A stretch of DNA of 64,000 nucleotides from assembly GCA_922989275.2 (NCBI GenBank), contig OV277862.1, forward strand, positions 40,821,786 through 40,885,785, written 5' to 3'. Position 1 is the stretch's first letter, and the number at the start of each line of letters is the position of its first letter. Below the pieces are notes generated by a model, which ran no database searches, had not been told where the DNA came from, and saw only the letters and a list, made by a program, of their open reading frames with translations. The stretch comes from Gari tellinella (Eukaryota > Mollusca > Bivalvia > Cardiida > Psammobiidae). The translations under genes were made by a program, and so were the position numbers. This document shows positions 1 through 11,071 of the stretch, piece by piece.

Positions 1-3000
1 ACTACTGATGCAGTCACAGTATAAGAGTTAAGTTGTGTTTCCCCATATTTCAGAGTATTAAGCATGATGATCTCGTGCCTTGACCCCCTACTACTGATGC
101 AGTCACAGTATAAGAGTTAAGTTGTGTTTCCCCATATTTCAGAGTATTAAGCATGATGATCTCGTGCCTTGACTCCCTACTACTGATGCAGTCACAGTAT
201 AAGAGTTAAGTTGTGTTTCCCCATATTTCAGAGTATTAAGCATGATGATCTCGTGCCTTGACTCCCTACTACTGATGCAGTCACAGTATAAGAGTTAAGT
301 TGTGTTTCACCATATTTCAGAGTATTAAGCATGATGATCTCGTGCCTTGACTCCCTACTACTGATGCAGTCACAGTATAAGAGTTAAGTTGTGTTTCCCC
401 ATATTTCAGAGTATTAAGCATGATGATCTCGTGCCTTGACTCCCTACTACTGATGCAGTCACAGTATAAGAGTTAAGTTGTGTTTCACCATATTTCAGAG
501 TATTAAGCATGATGATCTCGTGCCTTGACTCCCTACTACTGATGCAGTCACAGTATAAGAGTTAAGTTGTACGTTTCTCCATATTTCAGAGTATTAAGCA
601 TGATGATCTCGTGCCTTGACTCCCTACTACTGATGCAGTCACAGTATAAGAGTTAAGTTGTGTTTCCCCATATTTCAGAGTATTAAGCATGATGATCTCG
701 TGCCTTGACTCCCTACTACTGATGCAGTCACAGTATAAGAGTTAAGTTGTGTTTCCCCATATTTCAGAGTATTAAGCATGATGATCTCGTGCCTTGACTC
801 CTTACTACTGATGCAGTCACAGTATAAGAGTTAAGTTGTACGTTTCCCCATATTTCAGAGAATTAAGCATGATGATCTCGTGCCTTGACTCCCTACTACT
901 GATGCAGTCACAGTATAAGAGTTAAGTTGTGTTTCACCATATTTCAGAGTATTAAGCATGATGATCTCGTGCCTTGACTCCCTACTACTGATGCAGTCAC
1001 AGTATAAGAGTTAAGTTGTGTTTCACCATATTTCAGAGTATTAAGCATGATGATCTCGTGCCTTGACTCCCTACTACTGATGCAGTCACAGTATAAGAGT
1101 TAAGTTGTGTTTCCCCATATTTCAGAGTATTAAGCATGATGATCTCGTGCCTTGACTCCCTACTACTGATGCAGTCACAGTATAAGAGTTAAGTTGTACG
1201 TTTCTCCATATTTCAGAGTATTAAGCATGATGATCTCGTGCCTTGACTCCCTACTACTGATGCAGTCACAGTATAAGAGTTAAGTTGTGTTTCCCCATAT
1301 TTCAGAGTATTAAGCATGATGATCTCGTGCCTTGACTCCCTACTACTGATGCAGTCACAGTATAAGAGTTAAGTTGTGTTTCCCCATATTTCAGAGTATT
1401 AAGCATGATGATCTCGTGCCTTGACTCCTTACTACTGATGCAGTCACAGTATAAGAGTTAAGTTGTGTTTCCCCATATTTCAGAGTATTAAGCATGATGA
1501 TCTCGTGCCTTGACTCCCTACTACTGATGCAGTCACAGTATAAGAGTTAAGTTGTGTTTTCACCATATTTCAGAGTATTAAGCATGATGATCTCGTGCTA
1601 TGACTCCCTACTATTGATGCAGTCACAGTATAAGAGTTAAGTTGTGTTTCCCCATATTTCAGAGTATTAAGCATGATGATCTCGTGCCTTGACTCCCTAC
1701 TACTGATGCAGTCACAGTATAAGAGTTAAGTTGTGTTTTCACCATATTTCAGAGTATTAAGCATGATGATCTCATGATATGACTCCCTACTACTGATGCA
1801 GTCACAGTATAAGAGTTAAGTTGTGTTTCCCCATATTTCAGAGTATTAAGCATGATGATCTCGTGCCTTGACTCCCTACTACTGATGCAGTCACAGTATA
1901 AGAGTGAAGTTGTACGTTTCCCCATATTTCAGAGTATTAAGCATGATGATCTCGTGCCTTGACTCCCTACTACTGATGCAGTCACAGTATAAGAGTTAAG
2001 TTGTGTTTCCCCATATTTCAGAGTATTAAGCATGATGATCTCGTGCCTTGACTCCCTACTACTGATGTAGTCACAGTATAAGAGTTAAGTTGTGTTTCCC
2101 CATATTTCAGAGTATTAAGCATGATGATCTCGTGCCTTGACTCCCTACTACTGATGCAGTCACAGTATAAGAGTTAAGTTGTGTTTTCCCCATATTTCAG
2201 AGTATTAAGCATGATGATCTCGTGCTATGACTCCCTACTACTGATGCAGTCACAGTATAAGAGTTAAGTTGTACGTTTCCCCATATTTCAGAGTATTAAG
2301 CATGATGATCTCGTGCCTTGACTCCCTACTACTGATGCAGTCACAGTATAAGAGTTAAGTTGTGTTTCCCCATATTTCAGAGTATTAAGCATGATGATCT
2401 CATGCCTTGACTCCCTACTACTGATGCAGTCACAGTATAAGAGTTAAGTTGTGTTTCCCCATATTTCAGAGTATTAAGCATGATGATCTCGTGCCTTGAC
2501 TCCCTACTACTGATGCAGTCACAGTATAAGAGTTAAGTTGTGTTTCCCCATATTTCAGAGTATTAAGCATGATGATCTCGTGCCTTGACTCCCTACTACT
2601 GATGCAGTCACAGTATAAGAGTTAAGTTGTGTTTCCCCATATTTCAGAGTATTAAGCATGATGATCTCATGCCTTGACTCCCTACTACTGATGCAGTCAC
2701 AGTATAAGAGTTAAGTTGTGTTTCCCCATATTTCAGAGTATTAAGCATGATGATCTCGTGCCTTGACTCCCTACTACTGATGCAGTCACAGTATAAGAGT
2801 TAAGTTGTGTTTCCCCATATTTCAGAGTATTAAGCATGATGATCTCGTGCCTTGACTCCCTACTACTGATGCAGTCACAGTATAAGAGTTAAGTTGTGTT
2901 TCCCCATATTTCAGAGTATTAAGCATGATGATCTCATGCCTTGACTCCCTACTACTGATGCAGTCACAGTATAAGAGTTAAGTTGTGTTTCCCCATATTT

Positions 3001-3063
3001 CAGAGTATTAAGCATGATGATCTCGTGCCTTGACTCCCTACTACTGATGCAGTCACAGTATAA
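1..3063 (+). repeat. 89-bp tandem array containing a splice-acceptor/exon fragment (about 34 copies)
   Basis: About 34 head-to-tail copies with starts every 89 bp (1, 90, 179 and so on); length variants of 90 and 91 bp arise next to the pyrimidine tract. Each unit contains a pyrimidine stretch ending in TTTCAG, then the first 60-odd bases of the exon at 3004-3117, then the next copy of the intron end. The array is therefore an amplified intron-exon junction of the TBC1D32 gene. The window opens inside it, so its full length is unknown. In the exon frame each repeated unit reaches a TAA soon after the point where it departs from the true exon. Confidence 0.97.
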
Positions 3064-3117
3064 GATACAGGAGACATTGCTGGCAGCCCAGGCCGACAAC
3101 CAAATCAACAAAGACCA
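3004..3117 (+). CDS. TBC1D32: TBC1D32 (protein broad-minded) exon, first one visible
   Basis: First of eleven exons joined here by matching phases into 438 codons of C-terminus. The product is the broad-minded/TBC1D32 family, a large cilium-associated protein with a C-terminal TBC-like domain; in vertebrates it works with the kinase CDK20/CCRK in cilium assembly and Hedgehog signalling. The assignment rests on the C-terminal exons, whose sequence I recognise from memory. This exon follows TTTCAG, carries one leading base of a split codon, reads VLSMMISCLDSLLLMQSQYK then IQETLLAAQADNQINKDQ, and ends at AAAGACCA before GTAAGT (phase 2). Its first half is the part amplified in the array upstream. 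Earlier exons lie outside the window. No IxxDxxR arginine-finger motif is evident in the joined sequence. Confidence 0.82.
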
Positions 3118-3774
3118 GTAAGTACTTACTAGTATCTCTTACCAGTATGTGTATAGGATATAAAAATCCTTCATGAGTAATCATGTAGGATAGGAATGTC
3201 TTCCCTGAGGCTCAGAAAGTTCATGCAGGGAAGGCTTGTCGATTCCCTGTGTAATTTTTCTGACCCGTGGGGAAGTCATTTCTTTCCTACATTAACAAAA
3301 CAAATGTGGATTTTTTTTCTCCTGTTTGAATCATTTTAACAAAGGACAGATTACCAGTTCATTGCAGTGTGTGGAATTCTTCTTTTGCCAAAATGTGAGG
3401 TTGTTTCTGATAACGTCATCACAAATGATGTCATTTGGTGACCTGCTTCATGTAGCGTTCATGGATAAGCAAGGCTTGACTGCAATAATTGATAACACGT
3501 TATATAGAAGATAGAGTCGTTCTCTAAGTGGCAAATCCCTATCCCATATAGGCAAAAATGGGACAAAAAGTAGTAAATCACAATTTTTAGCATTTCAGCA
3601 TGACACACATTTTGTCTATCAGTGAGGAAAGAAATAACTTAAGCATTATGTTTTCATTTTTACACTATTTCTGAAAATAATCTCCCTCCCCTCCCCCTCC
3701 CAAAACAACAACAACAACATTCCCCCTCCCAAAACAACAACAGCAACAAAACACCATTTGCTCTTTTTTTCCAG
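3118..3774 (+). other. intron with low-complexity AAC/CCCTCCC tract
   Basis: Intron between two in-phase TBC1D32 exons. At about 3690-3755 a short imperfect duplication of a CCCTCCCAAAACAACAACA motif precedes the pyrimidine tract of the next exon. Nothing else is recognised. Confidence 0.7.
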
Positions 3775-3883
3775 AAAAGAGGTGATACTTGATGCATCAT
3801 CGATGGAGCGTAACAATATCCTTGTGAGATCATATTTAATTGGAGGTCCTACAGAGAGAGTGCTTCCCTCACGGAATTTAGAG
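3775..3883 (+). CDS. TBC1D32: TBC1D32 exon
   Basis: The acceptor is a T-rich tract ending TTTTTCCAG and the donor is GAG|GTAATC. The exon completes the split codon of the previous exon (CA plus A gives Gln) and reads KEVILDASSMERNNILVRSY then LIGGPTERVLPSRNLE with no stop, ending in phase 0. Confidence 0.85.
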
Positions 3884-4159
3884 GTAATCATTGTCAAAGG
3901 CAGAGTAATTATTTGTCAAAGAACTAGTGGTGTTTCAATACAGAAAAGCTATCTATACTCACTGAATTTAAAAACTGTGCATTGGGAATAGCTTTATAAA
4001 TAATAGTAATAACAAACCAGATATAAATTGACTTTGTTATCGTGCTATTTTAAACATCAATCTAACATTTCATAAGAGTCATTAATGTGATATGTTAATC
4101 ATGAGTGTACTGCCATGCCTTTTTGTCGTTAAGGGTCAAAACCCATGTCACATAATTAA

Positions 4160-4385
4160 TAACGCATGTTTCCTCCGTTTGCATCAAAGCAAGCACGGCA
4201 TCATCGTCGAATAGACCTCCCTAACGCTGCGAAAAACTTCTGAGGAATGTCATTCAATACAATGAATTAACAATCAGCCAGCTGTTTCAACGTTACAGGC
4301 TGTTTCAGTTGACGTCGCAAACGGCGCATACTCTCATCCCAAACGTGCTCAATTTGCGTACAATCTTGAAATTGCGGACTCAGTG
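4160..4385 (-). pseudogene. Tc1/mariner transposase C-terminal relic
   Basis: On the minus strand the translation shows the typical Tc1 end of the DDE domain, SPQF..C.QIEHVWDE, then RRLRRQLKQP, and finally the C-terminal RRxCRACFDANGG signature followed by NMRY. At least two in-frame stops interrupt it, so it is dead. The catalytic core upstream is not recognisable. It lies in a TBC1D32 intron and is more CG-rich than its surroundings. Confidence 0.8.
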
Positions 4386-5150
4386 TCCTCGATGTTGTTT
4401 TGTCTGTAGGAAGGCAGTGACAACACACGCTAGCAACTTGTTGGTGAGCGCTGTCATGATGGCAGACAATATGGCGGGTTTTACGTCAAAACGGGACATA
4501 CAGTAGGACGTCACGGACGGATTCAAATTTTTCGTTATCTTTACCACACTGTCCTCCAGCTGTTTATACGAAATACTGGAATGTTTCGAGCCGTAAAGTT
4601 TGAAAACTGAAAACGCTTACGCACATGTGTAACGGGAAAATACGTATCTTGTCAACGTTACGTTAATAGCGTTATCCCTGGTCACAGGTTCTAGCGAGCA
4701 TTGCCAATTCGTCGATACGTCTCCATAATGACAACATAATGTTACGATGAAGGCCAAATTGGCCTTCGCCATCATTTTTCTTCATTCCAGCCTCTAATAT
4801 GCTGACTGAACATAAACGCGCATTTTAAGACAGCCGTGAAATAGCCGTCATGAATGATAAAACAAACCTTACTTGTTTTCCCGATTATTTGCTTACAAAA
4901 CAACCAGCGTGCATTCGAAACACGTTGCATGTACCATACAAATGGATGTACTGACCAGTTTATGTCAAAATAGACTTACATCTTTTGACACGTAAACTTA
5001 ACGTAAATTTCGCGAAAAGGGTAACCAATACATTCTTCAGACTTTATTCAGCTGTATTAACCGTATTTACTTGAGCTAATTGAAAACGTGTACATTTAAA
5101 ACAAATTTTAACCATGCACAGTTTTTAAATTCCGTGAGTATATTACAACC
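4386..5150. other. intronic stretch, unrecognised
   Basis: The first part (to about 4800) has the CG-richer composition of the Tc1 relic and may be the rest of that element or another old transposon; a short palindrome, AAGGCCAAATTGGCCTT, lies near 4750. From 4800 to 5150 I see only AT-rich sequence. Confidence 0.5.
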
Positions 5151-5343
5151 CAGAGCACCAGATAAGCTTAGTTTTTCAAAACCTAAAATCTTTATTTCTG
5201 AATTAAACCCTATGGTGTCACTACTCATTAGAATCGTCTCTTCGAGACGATTCTAATGAGTAGTAACACCATAGGATTTGGTGCTAAAAAGAGTGAGAAA
5301 ATGTTGGATTTGTTGAAAAAACTACCTCTTATCTGGAGCCCTG
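5151..5343. mobile_element. Family D hairpin MITE
   Basis: The ends are imperfect inverted repeats related to CAGGGCTCCAGATAAG. The centre is a near-perfect hairpin with arms CTCATTAGAATCGTCTC / GAGACGATTCTAATGAG, flanked by CCTATGGTGTCAC and its complement. Further copies occur at 11072, 23742, 29182, 37268, 38388, 60511 and 61516. Confidence 0.9.
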
Positions 5344-5349
5344 ACAACC

Positions 5350-5535
5350 ATTAAATTGTAATACTTATTAGTTGTTTAAGACAGATGACTGCTTAAAACA
5401 AGATGACAGTATAACAGAAAGCTCCTTTTAGGAGCTTTCTGTTTTACTTTCACCTTGTTTTAAGCTGTCACCTGTCTTTTATACAATCAATTAGCGTTCT
5501 TGTCAGTGGTCGTAGTAGAAAGGTTTGACTGTACT
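5350..5535. mobile_element. Family E hairpin MITE, degenerate left end
   Basis: Hairpin at 5391-5475 with arms around ACAGAAAGCTCC / GGAGCTTTCTGT. It ends in GTCGTAGTAGAAAGGTTTGACTGTA, a diverged copy of the family end TTTAGTGGTCGTAATAGAGAG. The left end is weak. Confidence 0.75.
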
Positions 5536-6097
5536 TAATAGAAGTCTCTTTCAGTAATATGAAAAATGCATAAACTAGATAAGATCTGTTTTATATCACT
5601 GAAAAACAATGAAACATGTGTTAATTACCGGTAACCCATTACTCCATTAGCACACCTTTTTATGCCTTTAATTTATTCCTCTACTGAGGAAAACAGTACC
5701 TTGATACTTTCATTATTAAGCACCATAAGCGGCCCTTGGCTGAAGTTCTTACCTTAGTTGTGTGTTTCGCTGGGCATTGTACAGTGTTCAGTTGCTTCAC
5801 ACTAACACAATAGGTAAGAAATGAAACCAATGGGGCCAATAGAAAAAAGTTGTTATCCTTTTGAGCAGAGAGAACCGATCTCAAATCATCTTTAGGGATA
5901 AAGCGAGATCAAGCACCCTTAAAGTTTTACTTTGTCAGAATGGAGTTGCTCATGGGAAGCTATGTTCAGCTCTGTTACTGGCCTAGTTTAGTGGAGTGCC
6001 TCAATATGGTTCATCTCATTCAATAGCAGCTCTATACCCTTTATTGGGTATTTAAAATCCTCTGAAGACGGAGCATGGCTGCCTATATGGCGAGGTA

Positions 6098-7317
6098 CAG
6101 TTAAACCTCTATGTATCGAACTTCGATAAATCGAATACCCCGTTGTGTCGAAGTTTTTTTGAAATCGTGATCTTTTCCACTATATATTCCTCGTAAAAAC
6201 ACATCAATGAATCGAAGTTATGTGTATCGAATTCCCCATTGTATCGAAGTTTTTATCCAGTCCTTTTCATATAAATCCAGCATAAAATACCACAAATGTA
6301 TCGAACATCCATTACCTGTCAACTAAAGTGGATCAACGGATTACATGACTCGCTAGACTGATGCTAATTTTTCACACCTTCGCGTGTGAACACGCTGGGG
6401 GTGCTCTTTTAATTCTGCATGCACAATCTGTGTTATCAGTAATAATTGGGTAAGTTTGTCATTTAATTGTTTCACAGTTTTCGTTAATGATATTGACAAC
6501 GCCGCCATATTTAAAGGGCTTGATGACGGGAATGACACCAATTTATCGAAATGAGTAAATAAACCGCAAGGGCTGTTTTGGACCGACAATTAACGAAACA
6601 AGCCAAACTTTGTGAGAAGTTTAATAATGCTGATAAACTAGTGGTCGGCGTTCTATTATCAGAGCCACAATATGGCAGATGCGCTCCAATCATGGTCTGT
6701 CCGGTGAAAGACGCGGTAACCAATCCGTGGGGATAGCTGGGCAGACCCATCTCACAACGAACGACAACTCTGTTACGAGATTGATAACGATATTACTGTA
6801 TGTTCGTATTCACGCACCTGCAATCTTGACAACCTCAAAGTCGAAAGTTAATCTTTAAAATCATTATTATTTAATCAAATGTTTATTTCAATTTAGAAGC
6901 TAAATTGATTGACAGTTACAAGGTAGTACGATTTTCGGCATTTCCGCCGTAGTTTCGCATCTTGGTGTAATTGACAGCATCTAAGTTGAAAGTAAGATAG
7001 ATCTACATGTAGTTTATTTTTCTATGTTTTAATGCGTATAACTATGCATTTTCCTACCTTTGTACACATGTATATTTTGTTATTTATGCCGTTGTTTTTA
7101 TCAATGATAAAGAACACGTCGGATTTATGTTTTATTTCAATATGCCAAAAAGTACACATAGACGGGAAAACATTACACACCGGGAACGATAGTTCTTATA
7201 GATCTTATATGTATTGAAATTCAATACTCAAATCACAACCCATTTATGATTCGAAGCCCCGATGTTTCGAAGTTTTTTTCACAGTCCCTTGAAGTTCGAT
7301 ACATCGAGGTTTAACTG
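6098..7317. mobile_element. Pogo/Tigger-like (family P) non-autonomous DNA transposon, 1.2 kb
   Basis: Terminal inverted repeats CAGTTAAACCTCTATGTATC and its complement (ending GATACATCGAGGTTTAACTG) are bounded by TA on both sides, as in Tc1/pogo superfamily insertions. A second internal pair of TTCGAAG-type repeats lies inside each end. The interior has no intact transposase; several short open stretches near 6500-6750 may be decayed coding sequence. Confidence 0.85.
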
Positions 7318-7409
7318 TAATTGAAAACAGCTATGCACGTAATCCTCCAGCTTGACAGATAATAATGTCTGTACCAAGCTGTCCTGTGAGTGTTAAGCAC
7401 AGGTACGCC

Positions 7410-7575
7410 AACAACAACAACAACAAGCACCATAAGAAAAATGGTGGTAGCTTGATTTAAACAGGCTGAAAGTAAAGCAGAATGCACCTTAAGGTACATC
7501 CTGATTAAAATTCAAATGGCCTTAAATGGTCATTAATCTTGCAAACTAGCAACAGGCTATAGGGTAAAGGGTTGA
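7410..7575. mobile_element. Family A relic
   Basis: The left hairpin arm (ACAGGCTGAAAGTAAAGCAG) and the terminal TATAGGGTAAAGGG motif are recognisable, but the right arm is eroded and the central TTAAGG is followed by unrelated sequence. A short CAA run precedes it. Confidence 0.6.
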
Positions 7576-7754
7576 TACAGTAAGTGTCTCTGAAATAAGT
7601 GGTCGTCTGAGTCAACTGTTTTCAAATGTAATGATTATATTCTAAACAGGTCCATGGTATTGAAAAAAATGAACGCTTCCTGCGTTACTTTTGTGTTGCA
7701 TTAAGCTGACACCTTTCTATAAGATTCCTATTTAATCTTTTTTTGAGTGGCTGC

Positions 7755-7966
7755 TTAACCCTTTGTCTACTGGTCGCGTCTTTATTGATTTTTGCAAACA
7801 GTTTAGATCCAGATCAGACACCGCGTAATGTGGTGTTTGATCTGGATCCAAACTGTTTGACACTCTTCTTTAATTTTTTTACTTAAAAAATGTATAAATC
7901 TAAATTTAACGAACGTTGCAGACGAAAATGTCGAAGCAGACGACATCACCGCAGGATAAGGGTTAA
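7755..7966. mobile_element. TTAA-flanked hairpin MITE (family C-like)
   Basis: Bounded by TTAA on both sides (CTGC-TTAA-CCC ... GGG-TTAA-GACA). It carries a hairpin with arms CAAACAGTTTAGATCCAGAT and complement around a loop ACACCGCGTAATGTGGTGT. The interior shares CGAAAATGTCGAAGCAGACG-type sequence with the family C copies at 24070 and 58764. The flanks (GTGGCTGC and GACAGGTTTTACTGTAG) look like a family E element it landed in. Confidence 0.8.
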
Positions 7967-8055
7967 GACAGGTTTTACTGTAGTTGTACAAGGGATAAAC
8001 TAGCTCTAAAACTGATTGTACGGGAATACTGTATGTTGTTTTGTTTTGTTTGTAG

Positions 8056-8152
8056 GACACTGGCAATCCTTACCCACACCCCTTATTCTCCTCATACCCC
8101 ATCCCCAGAGAATACAGCCCCAACCTTGGAGGTCGATCTGCAATGAAACAAG
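8056..8152 (+). CDS. TBC1D32: TBC1D32 exon
   Basis: Acceptor TTTGTTTGTAG, donor CAAG|GTGAGT. Phase 0 entry; reads DTGNPYPHPLFSSYPIPREY then SPNLGGRSAMKQ and ends with one base of a split codon. A 60-bp tandem duplication starts just inside the following intron. Confidence 0.83.
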
Positions 8153-8160
8153 GTGAGTGA

Positions 8161-8280
8161 TTTGTTAATTGACTGCATTGCATTGTAGAAATCGGCGGAG
8201 GTTTTCAAATAGTGTGAACAGTTGTTAATTGACTGCATTGCATTTTACAAATTGGTGGAGGTTTTCAAATAGTGTGAACA
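8161..8280 (+). repeat. 60-bp direct tandem duplication
   Basis: 8161-8220 and 8221-8280 align base for base with only a few differences (for example GTAGAAATCGGCGG versus TTACAAATTGGTGG). It starts 8 bp after the donor of the 8056-8152 exon. Confidence 0.95.
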
Positions 8281-8320
8281 GTTGAACACTGACCACTTCT
8301 CCTCGATACAAATACATTAA

Positions 8321-8470
8321 AACCTCTCTATTACGACCAGTAAAACAAAAGCTAATTCATTGTATAAAAAAGGTGAAAGCTTGGAGCAATGTGACAGTAA
8401 AACAGAAAGCTCATTTAGGAGCCTAATTATTAACACAAATTAGCTTGATATAGAGATGTTTTACTGTATT
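8321..8470. mobile_element. Family E MITE, degenerate
   Basis: Begins TAAAACCTCTCTATTACGAC, contains GTGACAGTAAAACAGAAAGCTC, and ends ATAGAGATGTTTTACTGTA. The right half of the hairpin is eroded. Confidence 0.75.
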
Positions 8471-9180
8471 TTCATGCCCGGAGATTCATGTTTGGCATGT
8501 TAGACAAAGGACAAAGTCATTTAGGGGTTAAATAAGCTGAATTTAATCTAGGCCATAACTTTTGAACTACATGTGATAGAGACTTCATATTTGGCACATT
8601 ACAACTTTAAGTCATATCAGAAAAAGGTCAAATCACTTAGAGGACAAATAGGCTGAATTAACATTTGCCATATCTTTGGAACTTCATGTGATATAGACTT
8701 TGTATTTGGCATGTCAAAATAACACCAGGGTATAGTGGTTTACAAACATGTGGCTTTTTATGCCCCCACACGACTTAGGTGGGGACATGTTATTTTTACT
8801 CTATATCTGTTTGTCTGTCTATCTGATTGTCTGTCTGCACACAACTTTGACCTTTGCCATAACTTTAGAACCACATGTGATAGGGTCTTTGTATTTGGCA
8901 TGTGTTCTCAACTCCAGAAGCTTTTGAGCTTGATACAACTAAGGTCATGTCCGACAAAAGTCAAGGTCATTTAGAGGTCAAATAGACAGAATTTAACGCA
9001 AGCAAAAACTTTAGAAATACCTGTGATAGAGACTTCATATTAGGCATAGTTACTTCACTCAAGACGCTCTTGAGTTCAGTGCAACTTGAGTTATGTCAGA
9101 CAAAAGTCATGGCCATTTAGAATGTCATAGTCACATCAGGGGACATAGTGTTTCACAAACACATTCAAAGACAAAACTCA
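8471..9180. mobile_element. Family M element with degenerate internal repeats
   Basis: Degenerate direct repeats recur about every 120-150 bp (ACATGTGATAGAGACTTCAT, AGTCATGTCAGACAAAAGTC). One end motif, TTTTATGCCCCCACACGACT then TAGGTGGGG, sits at about 8757. Related sequence is found at 34190-34375, 50060-51745 and 61120-61505. Confidence 0.65.
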
Positions 9181-10287
9181 TTTGTAAATTCTCATGTTTA
9201 CCTACACTCCGAACTAGTATGGCAGAGCTGGTAGGAGTCAAGTATAAGAAATCAAGACCTGATCTGGTCCACATTGTTCAACAATGAAATTATAATAGAG
9301 TGGAAGTCTAGATATTGTAGAATCTATACTATAAAAACCTTAAACATAAAAGATAGACATGTGTCATGTGACCTATATTGTATGTGGTTATGACCTACAG
9401 TAAAACAATCATGTTTTAATGGGCCACTTACATACAAACTTCAACATTTCAAAATGGCCAAAGTCAAGCTACGTATGAATGTGTTCAAATTAAATGAGTT
9501 AAAATTACAAGTAAGTTTTACTTTTAATTTAAGCGAGTTTGAGATACCAAAGTCTGCTTGTACATGTAATTAATTTGACAGGTATATTATATAGGTAACA
9601 GCTTAATACAGGACAAAAGTAAAGAAAAAGCTGCTATAGGATCTTTCTGCATTACTTTAGACCTGCATTAAGCAGATAACTTATATTTGCAAATAACAAA
9701 TCTATTTTTCTCTCCATGCAAGCTAACAAATGCTTCGTTACTGTATTATGTAAAACAACTCTGTTTAGCATGAATGATCGTTAATTATTGTGGTAGTTTC
9801 GGCAAGAGACCTCTATTTTACCCAAATCAATTATGTTGTATCTTGTATTCTGTATTACTGAGTGGCTGTTTAATACAGGTTTGACTGTAGCTATTGTGTG
9901 GATATTGCAGGGTTTATATATCCCAACCAGAGTGTTTCAGACCTTGGAGTCATTAAAGGTTTGTGTATGGCTCCCCCTGCAAATCATCTTGTGTGGCAAA
10001 CTTATTCACCTTTGAAACATATCTACAAATAGCTTCAAGAAACTTATCTCTCCAGTTTTGCAGTATATTTTCTGACATGTATTGAAATGTTTTACCTATG
10101 TTCATGATGCTGTCTATCAAATTGAACAAACTGAATCACTTTTCAATAAAAACCACGGATATTTCTGCAATTCATGCATATCACTGTGATGTAATTAACT
10201 CAACTGCTTAGTCAGCAGTTTTTTCACTATTTTATCTACAAAAGTCTTTATTCCCATAGGCATCAAAGCAAATGCTTTAATCACAAA
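9181..10287. other. intronic stretch with eroded E-like hairpin
   Basis: Mostly AT-rich sequence with nothing recognised. At about 9595-9680 an eroded hairpin (TTAATACAGGACAAAAGTAA ... CTTTAGACCTGCATTAAGC) resembles a family E core, and TACAGGTTTGACTGTAG at about 9875 resembles a family E end. Confidence 0.5.
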
Positions 10288-10538
10288 TTAACTCATTATC
10301 CCCTGGAACTTCCAATGGAAAATTCCAGTTTGCAATAAAGGCTGGTCCATTTTAGACTATTTAGGGTTGTTTTTTGTAATAAATTGCAATATGTCAAACA
10401 GTGAAGTCCCAGATCAGAGGGCTCCTGCAGGAGCCCTCTGATCAGGGACTTCACTGTTTGCATTGGACAAGCATACTCTTCACAGGTTCATATTTGGTAA
10501 AAGACGCATACATGCCTCACTAGGGCTCAATGAGTTAA
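10288..10538. mobile_element. Family B TTAA hairpin MITE
   Basis: TTAA at both ends (TTAA-CTCATTATCCCC ... CTCAATGAG-TTAA). The central hairpin has arms CAAACAGTGAAGTCCCAGAT / ATCAGGGACTTCACTGTTTG around AGAGGGCTCCTGCAGGAGCCCTCT. Confidence 0.9.
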
Positions 10539-11071
10539 GACTGACATTGACATGTCAGAAAGTTTAAGGTCGTTTTTTTTTACAGTGATTTTGATTTTTC
10601 AACATTTTTATCTCTTTAATTCACATTTTATCTGTGTATTGTAAGAATTGGGGTTTCATTCAATGTAATTATCTCAACAAGACAAATGTATTAATGCTCA
10701 TTTTAAACCACCTGCCTACTATTTATAAGTATATTTACAGCAGTGCCTAGAAGTGCTTTATTAGAAGTGATATCTGATTACTGCCCTTTATTCTAATGTT
10801 ATTTGCTTTCATGTTTTGGCAGTATACCTTCTGCTTTAACCCTTTGAATGCATGAAACAGTTTAACTGGCAGTGTAGACTCAGACTAGAGGTAACCTTTG
10901 GTCAGGGTCTGTATTGTTTACCAGTTCATGTTCTTTTTAGCAAGATCACCCCTAACCCTTTCCTCCAGAACCAAGTAAAAGGTGCTAATCACCTGTAGCA
11001 AACTGTTTTAAAGGCATGGTATTGCTGTAAGCAAGACTGTATTCAACAGCATCAATAAATAATCATTGGTA
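10539..11071. other. intron with eroded hairpin-MITE pieces
   Basis: AT-rich sequence; an eroded B-like hairpin (AACCCTTTGAATGCATG ... GGTCAGGGTCTGTATTGTTT) lies at 10838-10925. From about 10960 there is the left part of a TTAA-type element (CTAACCCTTTCCTCC) that resumes after the D insertion near 11270-11335. Confidence 0.55.

Noticed and set aside
1..3063. CRISPR array
   Set aside because: Units are contiguous with no unique spacers, and the genome is eukaryotic; it is a satellite-like tandem repeat of gene sequence.
6353..6750. Transposase gene inside the pogo-like element
   Set aside because: Only short overlapping frames without a CENP-B/DDE motif that I can recognise; left as possible decayed coding sequence.
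10380..10460. Rho-independent-terminator-like hairpins (this and the many similar ones)
   Set aside because: They belong to repeated MITEs in an animal genome; bacterial terminators do not apply.
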